NCBI GenBank assembly: GCA_934216155.1
Contig: CAKQBK010000078.1
Span: forward strand, 1-10,941
Reading direction: 5' to 3'
From: an uncultured Dialister sp.
GTDB taxonomy: Bacteria; Bacillota; Negativicutes; Veillonellales; Dialisteraceae
DNA: 10,941 nt
The notes below the pieces were generated by a model, which was given only the letters and a program-made list of their open reading frames with translations, searched no databases and was not told the DNA's origin. Shown here in pieces: positions 5,587 through 10,941 of the stretch (position 1 is its first letter; each line of letters begins with the position of its first letter). The position numbers were made by a program, and so were the translations under genes.

Positions 5587-7278
5587 ATGAAATCTAACAC
5601 GTGGAATCGATCGTTTATACAGTCCCTATTTCACCTGATTACCAAGTACTGGAAGTCGGAGGAGAAGAAAAGTGCTTACCTGTACCTGGTGGGCATTATT
5701 TGGCTCACCATGGCGGCGGTGTATATGACACTCCTTTTGAATGACTGGTTCAATGAGTTTTACAGTGCGCTGCAGAATTATGACAGCGAAGCGGTCTATC
5801 ACGGGCTTTTGAAATTTACCGGTTTGGCCTTTGCCCATATTGCCTTTGCGGTTTATGGGTACTATTTGCAGCAGAAACTGGCTCTTCGGTGGCGGCAGTG
5901 GATGACCCGGGAATACTTGTCTCGCTGGACGTCCCATGACATGTACTACCGGATGGAAATGTTTTCCAAAGGCGAAGCAGATAACCCGGACCAGCGTATT
6001 TCGGAAGATATCAATTTATTCACGTCTCGGACTTTATCTTTCATGTCGGGCCTTTTGAAAGCCATCACCACCATTTTCTGCTTCATTTTTGTCCTGTGGG
6101 GCCTATCGGAACCGCTGTCCTTTATGGTAGGGGGAAGCGAATATCACATCTATGGATACTTGGTGTGGACTGCCCTGGCCTATTCGGTGGTGGGCACCTG
6201 GATCACCCATGTGGTGGGGCACAAACTGGTGGCACTGAATTTCGTGCAGCAGAAATTGGAAGCCGATTTCCGTTATGCCATGGTCAGGCTTCGGGAAACG
6301 GCAGAAAGCGTGGCCTTTTATGAAGGGGCCCGGCGGGAAAATGGGATTCTGGGCCATCGCTTCCAAAAGCTGGTGACCAATACCATCTATATTATCCGAA
6401 AACAAAAACAACTGTCATGGCTCACCAATTCTTACGGTCAGATTGCCATCATCTTTCCTTTCGTGGTGGCGGCCCCGCGGTATTTGTCCAAAAGTATTTC
6501 TCTGGGCGGCCTCATGCAGGTGGCCAACTGCTTTGGTAAAGTGCAGGAATCCATGTCCTACTTCGTGGACGTCTATTCCTCTTTGGCAGAATGGCAATCC
6601 TGCGCCCAGCGACTGCTTTCCTTTGATAGTCACATCGAAACCCTGTTGAAGGAAACGGAAAAGGAAGAGCAGGGACTTCAGCGGGAAGAAAAGGAAGATA
6701 CCTTGCAACTGACCGATGTAGAAATAGGACTTCCCACTGGGCGGATGCTGCTCACGCATATGAATTGCACCATCCACCGGGGCGAAAAAGTGATCATCAA
6801 AGGTCCCTCTGGCAAAGGGAAATCGACGCTACTGAGAACCCTGGCAGGCTTCTGGCCCTATGCAAAAGGGAAAATGGTGCTTCCGAAAAAGGAAGAAACC
6901 ATGTTCATCCCCCAGCGGCCTTACATGCCTATGGGAACGCTCATGGAAGCGGCTGCCTATCCAGATAGTGATGTTTCCCGTGAAACATTGGAAAAACTGC
7001 TGAAAGAATGCGGCCTGTCTCACCTGGTGGATAGCTTGGATATAGAAGGTGATTGGAGTCACATCCTTTCCTTGGGAGAACAACAGAAACTGGCCTTCGT
7101 CCGTATTTTCCTTCGGAAACCCCAATGGGTTTTCTTGGACGAAGCCACCTCCGCCATGGATGAAGAAACGGAAAATAACCTCTACGGCAGACTCGTGTCC
7201 ATCCCGGGCATTACGGTCATCAGCGTAGGACACCGGTCGACGTTGGATAAGTGGCACACAAGAGCTATGCTCTTGTGA
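5587..7278 (+). CDS. SbmA/BacA/YddA-like ABC transporter, fused membrane and ATPase domains
   Basis: A 563-residue half-transporter of the ABC_membrane_2 (SbmA/BacA, YddA, Rv1819c) type, expected to work as a homodimer in the cytoplasmic membrane. Relatives move peptides, vitamin B12 and other hydrophilic or amphipathic compounds; the substrate here is unknown. The membrane domain (about 1-350) has about six segments (around 30-50, 72-94, 152-173, 188-210, 282-300) and the family words [14 protein letters not shown] (101-114) and [13 protein letters not shown] (133-145). The ATPase domain has Walker [10 protein letters not shown] (406-414), Q-loop IPQRP (Q443), signature LSLGEQQ (494-500), Walker B WVFLDE (514-519) and H-loop H549. 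It stops only 14 residues after that histidine, short for the family by recollection. Start fixed by GAGAGGA. A parS-like site lies within the coding region. A role with the biotin genes is only suggested by position. Confidence 0.9.
   Translation: MKSNTWNRSFIQSLFHLITKYWKSEEKKSAYLYLVGIIWLTMAAVYMTLLLNDWFNEFYSALQNYDSEAVYHGLLKFTGLAFAHIAFAVYGYYLQQKLALRWRQWMTREYLSRWTSHDMYYRMEMFSKGEADNPDQRISEDINLFTSRTLSFMSGLLKAITTIFCFIFVLWGLSEPLSFMVGGSEYHIYGYLVWTALAYSVVGTWITHVVGHKLVALNFVQQKLEADFRYAMVRLRETAESVAFYEGARRENGILGHRFQKLVTNTIYIIRKQKQLSWLTNSYGQIAIIFPFVVAAPRYLSKSISLGGLMQVANCFGKVQESMSYFVDVYSSLAEWQSCAQRLLSFDSHIETLLKETEKEEQGLQREEKEDTLQLTDVEIGLPTGRMLLTHMNCTIHRGEKVIIKGPSGKGKSTLLRTLAGFWPYAKGKMVLPKKEETMFIPQRPYMPMGTLMEAAAYPDSDVSRETLEKLLKECGLSHLVDSLDIEGDWSHILSLGEQQKLAFVRIFLRKPQWVFLDEATSAMDEETENNLYGRLVSIPGITVISVGHRSTLDKWHTRAMLL
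6972..6987. other. parS-like site 2, inside the ABC gene
   Basis: TGTTTCCCGTGAAACA matches the parS consensus TGTTTCACGTGAAACA at 15 of 16 positions. It lies in frame and encodes VSRET (residues 463-467 of the ABC protein). It shares a 14-base core exactly with 4004-4017, including the same deviation from consensus (C for A). Confidence 0.65.
7257..7277. repeat. Perfect 9-bp hairpin across the ABC stop codon
   Basis: CACAAGAGC (7257-7265) pairs with GCTCTTGTG (7269-7277) around the loop TAT. The right arm covers the first two bases of the TGA stop. There is no T-run behind it. Confidence 0.7.
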
Positions 7279-7280
7279 AG

Positions 7281-7487
7281 TGAGGAGTTAGGAGTGAGGA
7301 GTCAGGAGTGAAGGCGGCGAGCGCATCGAATTGCTCTTATACGGATAACTTTATGTGGTGCAGAATCCGTTTCTATATGCTCGCCGAGTTCTGTTTTACG
7401 TGAACCAACATATAAAAGAGAGGTATTGGGGCGCTTCTTAAGTTGTGCGCCCCTTCCTTCACTCCTCACTCCTAATTCCTCACTCCT
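7281..7487 (+). repeat. Intergenic hairpin element, copy A2
   Basis: Starts with 7-base units TGAGGAG, TTAGGAG, TGAGGAG, TCAGGAG (7281-7308) and ends with CACTCCT, CACTCCT, AATTCCT, CACTCCT (7460-7487), so the tips are inverted. Between them lie a stem GGCGAGCGCAT...ATGCTCGCC and the hairpin GGGGCGC (7428-7434) / GCGCCCC (7447-7453). Closely related to A3 over its whole length. Points the same way as the genes on both sides. Confidence 0.85.
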
Positions 7488-7529
7488 CATTTATATCAAG
7501 CCGGAGAGAAGAAAAAGACACAGCATATA

Positions 7530-7561
7530 TTGTAAATACAAAATATTGTCAATCTTGACAA
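7530..7561. promoter_or_regulatory. Candidate BirA-like operator 1 with overlapping -35
   Basis: TTGTAAATA (7530-7538), 14 bases, TCTTGACAA (7553-7561) loosely fits the biotin-operator pattern TTGTAAACC-N14-16-GGTTTACAA. A tighter dyad TTGTCAA-TC-TTGACAA (7546-7561) lies inside. TTGACA (7555-7560) with TACACT (7579-7584) at 18 bases could be a promoter, but its start point would fall directly before the terminator at 7594, which weakens the case. Confidence 0.3.
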
Positions 7562-7593
7562 ATGCTAGTCAACCCTAGTACACTGACACTAAA

Positions 7594-7623
7594 GGCCGAA
7601 GCAGGAGGGCTTCGGCTATTTTT
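7594..7623 (+). terminator. Intrinsic terminator between the ABC gene and bioW
   Basis: GCCGAAGC (7595-7602) pairs perfectly with GCTTCGGC (7609-7616) around AGGAGG, followed by TATTTTT. It would end transcripts coming from the ABC gene, implying that bioW has its own promoter downstream. Confidence 0.9.
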
Positions 7624-7632
7624 ACGGTTTGA

Positions 7633-7665
7633 TTGTTAATTTATGCCGGTTGCGAGTGTTTACAA
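7633..7665. promoter_or_regulatory. Candidate BirA operator 2 upstream of bioW
   Basis: TTGTTAATT (7633-7641), 15 bases, TGTTTACAA (7657-7665). The half-sites match the biotin-operator pattern TTGTwAACC / GGTTwACAA at their conserved outer positions and have the expected spacing. The site lies after the terminator and before bioW, where a biotin repressor would act. No convincing -35/-10 pair was found around it, so confidence is limited. Confidence 0.45.
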
Positions 7666-7679
7666 ATAGAGAAAGTGTT

Positions 7680-7880
7680 GTTAGTTGTTGGTTGGTGGTT
7701 TATGTGCCGAGCTCTACGTAGACAATTTGCCATCCACAAAATTGCATTGGTTTAGGGTTTAAGGTTTTTGTTCTTGCATGTAAACCATAAACCTTAAACC
7801 AATGAGATTTTGGAAAAGGCAGGTTGTCTCAAAAGTGCTCGGCACATAAACCAACAACTATCAACTAACAACCAACAACC
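7680..7880. repeat. 200-bp near-perfect palindrome in the bioW leader (copy 2)
   Basis: Nested arms all pair: ends GTTGTTGGTTGGTGG / CCAACAAC; TTTATGTGCCGAGC (about 7699-7712) / GCTCGGCACATAAA (about 7837-7850); GACAATTTGCC / GGCAGGTTGTC; CATTGGTTTAGGGTTTAAGG (from 7745) / CCTTAAACCAATG (to 7804). The loop is about 7768-7781. The tips are 7-base units (GTTGTTA, GTTGTTG, GTTGGTG and, inverted, CTAACAA, CCAACAA). It ends 8 bases before the bioW ribosome binding site and so would form a large hairpin in the mRNA leader or a cruciform in DNA. Related to copy 1 at 1107-1290. Confidence 0.85.
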
Positions 7881-7901
7881 ATACAGAAAAGGGGCTACAG
7901 T

Positions 7902-8654
7902 ATGTTATACAGTGTCAAAATGCGATCCAGTCTGGGCGGAGTCCATGGACAGGGGGGACGTCATATTTCTGGGGCGGAGCGAATTGTGACGGAAGAGGAT
8001 ATGGAACGTAGTGTGCTGGCCATGCTTCGTCGGGCCAGGACCCATGAACGTGGGGCTGCTGATTTCATTCAGCTTAAAGTGGAAGAGGTAAAGCCAGAGA
8101 ATATCCAGTATTGTCCGCTCCTTCCCATGTACCAGATGGTGTCTCATTCCAAAGAAGAGGGACGGGACATGGCGAAGAAAGAACTGCTTCGCATCGGCGT
8201 CAGTGAAGTGGCGGTACGCAATGGGTTTGCGGAACTGGAATCTTTGACTGACAGCATGCGAGGCGCCATCGTGATGGATGCGCTGACTGGCAAGCGACTG
8301 GATGATAGAAAAGAGCGGGGTGTTCGTTGCAGCAACATGGACTGTGAAGATGTGGCTGCCTACGAATCGAAAATGAAAGCCAAAGGATTGGGCGGTGACC
8401 ATCCTAGAGAAGCGTTGGTACTGGCCTCGAAAGTAGCCTACGGTCCTGGCACGGTGGCAGAACTGTGCTGGTCCGACGACCCGGATTATGTGACCGGCTA
8501 TGTGGGGTCCAAAACTTACGGCTACGGCCGCATCACAGTTATGAAAGACAAAGGTGATCCCGTAGGCGGTCGGGTCTTCTTCGTAGAGCACGGCACCGAC
8601 GTGGAGACCTATGATGATTATATGCAGAATCAAACCATATTAGTTAGAAGTTAG
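7902..8654 (+). CDS. bioW: 6-carboxyhexanoate--CoA ligase (pimeloyl-CoA synthetase) BioW
   Basis: BioW activates pimelate with ATP and CoA to pimeloyl-CoA, releasing AMP and pyrophosphate, the entry step of biotin synthesis in Bacillus-type pathways. The 250-residue protein aligns from end to end with the BioW family: YSVKMRSS at the start, HISGAER (21-27), RGAIVMDALTGKRLD (120-134), RGVRCSNMD (139-147), REALVLASKV (169-178) and AELCWSDDPDYVTGYV (186-201). The ATG at 7902 has AAAGGGG (7888-7894) seven bases upstream. bioF follows after a 213-base repeat element, suggesting one transcript. The last three residues (VRS) and the stop are encoded inside a 7-base repeat tract; by recollection the Bacillus protein runs several residues further, so the native C-terminus appears to have been replaced. 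Confidence 0.95.
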   Translation: MLYSVKMRSSLGGVHGQGGRHISGAERIVTEEDMERSVLAMLRRARTHERGAADFIQLKVEEVKPENIQYCPLLPMYQMVSHSKEEGRDMAKKELLRIGVSEVAVRNGFAELESLTDSMRGAIVMDALTGKRLDDRKERGVRCSNMDCEDVAAYESKMKAKGLGGDHPREALVLASKVAYGPGTVAELCWSDDPDYVTGYVGSKTYGYGRITVMKDKGDPVGGRVFFVEHGTDVETYDDYMQNQTILVRS

Positions 8655-8856
8655 AAGTGAGAAGTGAGAAGTGAAGGCCGGCGAGCGCATCGAATTACTC
8701 TTATGTGGATTTCTTCAAGTAGCACAGAGTCCGTTTCTATATGCTCGCCGATTATTGCTAATTGTGTACTTTATATAAAAGGGGTATTGGGGCGCTTCCA
8801 AATTTTGTGCGCCCCTTCCACCACTCCTCACTCCTAACTCCTCACTTCTCACTATG
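8644..8856 (+). repeat. Intergenic hairpin element, copy A3, filling the bioW-bioF gap
   Basis: Begins with TTAGAAG, TTAGAAG, TGAGAAG, TGAGAAG (8644-8671), the second unit holding the bioW stop, and ends with CACTCCT, CACTCCT, AACTCCT, CACTTCT, CACTATG (8822-8856), one base of which is already part of the bioF ribosome binding site. Inside are the stem CGGCGAGCGCAT...ATGCTCGCCG and the hairpin GGGGCGC (8789-8795) / GCGCCCC (8809-8815). The whole intergenic space is this element. Confidence 0.88.
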
Positions 8857-8867
8857 AGGTGATACCT

Positions 8868-10031
8868 ATGAAAATCAATGATATACCCAATCAATTAAAT
8901 GAAATACGAAAAGAGTCCCGTTTCCGGCAGGTGTCGGATCTTCGGATGGTGACCGCTTCTAAGGGGATTCGCCGGGATGGGAAGGAATATATTGTATTCA
9001 ATTCCAACGATTACTTGGGCATGACCCACGAACCGGAGGTGATGGAAGCGGCAAGGCAGGCTATTTCCTATGGCACTGGTTCCGGCGGGGCCAGGCTCAC
9101 TTCGGGAGCGGTATTTGAATTGTCCGATTTGGAAAAAGAATTGGCTCAGTTCAAACACGCCGAAGAGGCGGTGATTTTTAATACCGGCTACATGACGAAC
9201 CTGGGTGTTCTTTATGCGCTAGCCGATAAGAACGATGTGATTTTTTCCGATGCGTTGAACCATGCCAGCATTGTGGATGGTTGCCGGATTTCCCGGGCCC
9301 ACGTGGTGGTCTATGGTCATTCCGATATGGATGATTTGGAAAAGAAATTGGTCGAAACGCCCTGTGACGGACAGCGTTTTATTGTCACCGATGGGGTCTT
9401 TTCCATGGATGGCGATGTGGCACCCCTTCCGGATTTGCTTCGACTGAAAAAGAAATACGATGCTTGCCTCATCGTAGACGATGCTCACGGTGTGGGAGTC
9501 ATCGGAGAAACCGGAAGAGGCAGCGGGGAATATTTCCATACCTCTGGCATCGATGTGCAGGTAGGCACCCTGTCCAAGTCTCTGGGAGCCGAAGGGGGCT
9601 ATGCAGCCACAACGAAAGAAATCGCTGCGTTTTTAAGAAATCGGTCCCGTCCCTTCATTTTCTCCACGTCCATTTCTGCCGTGACCGGTGCCACTGCCTT
9701 GGCAGCTCTTCGTTTATTGGAAGCCAAACCGGAAATCTATATGGGGAAACTTCGTAGAAATACAGCGTACATGAAACAGAAACTCACCGAAGCAGGCATT
9801 CCCTTCCTGCCGGGCGATACGTCTATCATTCCGGTGGTCATGGGAGACGAAGCAAAAACCCTGGCCTATGCCAAGGCCTGCCTGGAAGAGGGTATTCTCC
9901 TCTCCGCCATTCGTCCGCCCACAGTGCCCAAAGGCACCAGCCGCATCCGCCTCACCGTGACCGCCGCCCATACACAGGAAGAACTGGATCGGGCGGCGGA
10001 CGTGATGGGAAAACACTGGAAGAGCAATTAG
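8868..10031 (+). CDS. bioF: 8-amino-7-oxononanoate synthase BioF
   Basis: A PLP-dependent alpha-oxoamine synthase that condenses pimeloyl-CoA with L-alanine to 8-amino-7-oxononanoate, CO2 and CoA. I chose the ATG at 8868 (387 residues): GAGGTGA (8856-8862) is a strong ribosome binding site five bases upstream, and the alternative GTG at 8859 lies inside that site. Landmarks are NSNDYLGM (45-52), GTGSGGARLTSG (69-80), NHASIVDG (131-138) with the cofactor-stacking H132, DDAHGVG (204-210) with D204 and H207, and the PLP lysine K237 in GTLSKSLG (233-240). The family also holds 2-amino-3-ketobutyrate CoA ligase (Kbl) and 5-aminolevulinate synthase, which these motifs alone do not exclude; the bioW neighbour makes BioF the best reading. 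The stop lies in a 7-base repeat tract. Confidence 0.92.
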   Translation: MKINDIPNQLNEIRKESRFRQVSDLRMVTASKGIRRDGKEYIVFNSNDYLGMTHEPEVMEAARQAISYGTGSGGARLTSGAVFELSDLEKELAQFKHAEEAVIFNTGYMTNLGVLYALADKNDVIFSDALNHASIVDGCRISRAHVVVYGHSDMDDLEKKLVETPCDGQRFIVTDGVFSMDGDVAPLPDLLRLKKKYDACLIVDDAHGVGVIGETGRGSGEYFHTSGIDVQVGTLSKSLGAEGGYAATTKEIAAFLRNRSRPFIFSTSISAVTGATALAALRLLEAKPEIYMGKLRRNTAYMKQKLTEAGIPFLPGDTSIIPVVMGDEAKTLAYAKACLEEGILLSAIRPPTVPKGTSRIRLTVTAAHTQEELDRAADVMGKHWKSN

Positions 10032-10263
10032 GAATGAGAAATGAGGAATTAGGAATGGTAGTGGCGGCGCACAAAATTTAGAAGCACCGCAGAATGTAAT
10101 ATGAAAAGGTTCTGAAGGTTCTAAGGGTTCAAGGGGCCTCGAACGTGCGAATTGACGTCTGTTGTTAGAGTCACAAATACAATAAAAAGGGGTATTGGGG
10201 CGCTTTTTAAGTTGTGCGCCCCTTCCACCACTTCTCACTCCTAATTCCTAACTTCTCACTATT
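10028..10263 (+). repeat. Intergenic hairpin element, copy A4
   Basis: Begins with TTAGGAA, TGAGAAA, TGAGGAA, TTAGGAA (10028-10055), the first unit carrying the bioF stop. The left arm GGCGCACAAAATTTAGAAGC pairs with the right arm region 10197-10222, and the hairpin GGGGCGC (10197-10203) / GCGCCCC (10216-10222) is intact. A 9-base tract AAGGTTCTG, AAGGTTCTA, AGGGTTCAA, GGGGCCTCG (10106-10141) is embedded. It ends in CACTTCT, CACTCCT, AATTCCT, AACTTCT, CACTATT, and 7-base spacing continues to about 10284. About 130 bases match A1 in reverse complement. Confidence 0.88.
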
Positions 10264-10302
10264 TTCTAATCCCCAGTCACTCAACATACGAAAGGAAAAG
10301 CC

Positions 10303-10785
10303 ATGAACAGTATCGCTAAGGAACGTTCACTCATCATCGATTGTACCGAGACCGCATTGCTGGCGGTGCTCATTGCGGTGTCAGGGACGTTTCGTATCCC
10401 TGGCATCGTGCCGGGAACGGAGTTTCAACTGTCTGCGCCCATTGCGGTCGCCATTTGTGGTGTCTTTGGGTTCAAGAAATATATTACGGCCGGCATCATT
10501 GCTTCTTTACTTGGTTTAGGCATGGGGACCGCTACCATTTTGAACGTAGCGATTCAGATGGCGTTCCGTTTGGGGGTCGGTGTATTCTGGCTTCTGTCTG
10601 GTTCGAACAAGCTCTTTTACATCTTCTCCGGTCCCATTGGTACCGCCTTGGCGCGGGTGGTGATGTATTTTCTTTTGGGAAAAGGCCTCACCCTGATGCT
10701 CATCGCCGCCGCTCCCGGCATGGCGTTTACAGCAGCTACGGCGTGGATATTTGGTCGATTGTTCCGCAAGTGCAAGATAAGTTAG
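10303..10785 (+). CDS. Small integral membrane protein, ECF S-component-like
   Basis: A 160-residue, very hydrophobic protein with about six likely membrane segments (around 14-32, 43-57, 60-80, 84-100, 105-125, 129-152), a positively charged C-terminal tail (RLFRKCK) and no signal peptide. Size and layout fit the substrate-binding S component of energy-coupling factor transporters. The N-terminal stretch ETALLAVLIAVSG followed by IPGIVPGTEFQLSAPIAVAI resembles that class, but I do not see a clear BioY signature and cannot name the family. It follows bioF on the same strand with AAAGGA (10291-10296) six bases before the ATG, so it may belong to the biotin operon and could import pimelate, biotin or another precursor. 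No ATPase or EcfT partner is in the window. The stop is inside a 7-base repeat unit. Confidence 0.7.
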   Translation: MNSIAKERSLIIDCTETALLAVLIAVSGTFRIPGIVPGTEFQLSAPIAVAICGVFGFKKYITAGIIASLLGLGMGTATILNVAIQMAFRLGVGVFWLLSGSNKLFYIFSGPIGTALARVVMYFLLGKGLTLMLIAAAPGMAFTAATAWIFGRLFRKCKIS

Positions 10786-10809
10786 GAGTGTGGAATTAGG
10801 AGTGAGGAG
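10782..10809. repeat. 7-base tract carrying the stop of the last gene
   Basis: Units in register: TTAGGAG, TGTGGAA, TTAGGAG, TGAGGAG. The stop TAG (10783-10785) is inside the first unit, after which GGTATTAGTCCCA follows, as in reverse complement at about 148-165. Confidence 0.8.
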
Positions 10810-10941
10810 TGGTATTAGTCCCATAACGGATTGTCGTACCGTTAGCGAAGTATACCGCTAGAGATGCCCATCTTCGCTTCGCTCGAAATGGCGTCTCACT
10901 ATATCCCTGCGTCGCTTTGCTCCTAGCGATATAGTTCGCTT
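10810..10941. repeat. Partial repeat element at the right edge
   Basis: No gene is seen. ACTATATC (10898-10905) and GATATAGT (10928-10935) form a perfect 8-bp inverted repeat, and GCGAAG/CTTCGC words are repeated between 10846 and 10885. ACCGCTAGAG recurs at about 3636. The element probably continues past the window. Confidence 0.5.

Noticed and set aside
7745..7804. Telomere-like TTTAGGG repeats
   Set aside because: GGTTTAG units are part of an internal palindrome flanked by genes; there is no sign of a linear end.
7680..7901. Riboswitch in the bioW leader
   Set aside because: The structure is a simple long palindrome with a relative at an unrelated locus, and I recognise no known riboswitch core.
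7905..8633. 242-codon open frame antisense to bioW
   Set aside because: It is a shadow of the bioW frame; bioW has a clear family match and a ribosome binding site, and the antisense product is not recognisable.
7281..8856. CRISPR-like repeat array
   Set aside because: The repeats are 7-base tandem units and 200-base elements without regular repeat-spacer alternation, and no cas gene is present.

Overview
The window reads as chromosomal DNA of a Negativicutes-type Firmicute (Veillonellaceae; a Dialister-like genome is my best guess). The basis is moderate GC, strong Gram-positive-style ribosome binding sites, the BioW/BioF route to biotin, and very repeat-rich intergenic DNA. The genus is an inference from memory. 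The presence of rsmG and two parS-like sites suggests a position near the replication origin.

Layout: rsmG (+, 303-1013) converges on yigZ (-, 1386-2027) across two hairpin terminators. A LysR-type regulator (-, 2377-3255) lies behind yigZ and is divergent from an AEC-family permease (+, 4054-4992), with two perfect dyads just upstream of the permease. Then come an SbmA/BacA/YddA-like ABC exporter or importer (+, 5587-7278), bioW (+, 7902-8654), bioF (+, 8868-10031) and a small polytopic membrane protein resembling an ECF S component (+, 10303-10785). BioW makes pimeloyl-CoA from pimelate and BioF condenses it with alanine. The last gene could supply pimelate, biotin or a related vitamin. Candidate BirA-like operators and a terminator lie between the ABC gene and bioW.

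The eight genes cover only about two thirds of the window. The other third is filled almost entirely by short repetitive elements: long imperfect palindromes (about 115-200 bp), four copies of an element carrying a GGGGCGC...GCGCCCC hairpin, and tracts of 7-base and 9-base direct repeats. The 7-base tracts (for example TTAGGAG/TGAGGAG) begin at or across the stop codon of seven of the eight genes. Because 7 is not a multiple of 3, they place stop codons in successive frames. The four hairpin elements all lie between co-oriented genes and all point in the direction of transcription. This repeat architecture is the most unusual content of the window. I see no CRISPR array, tRNA, rRNA, or transposase gene.
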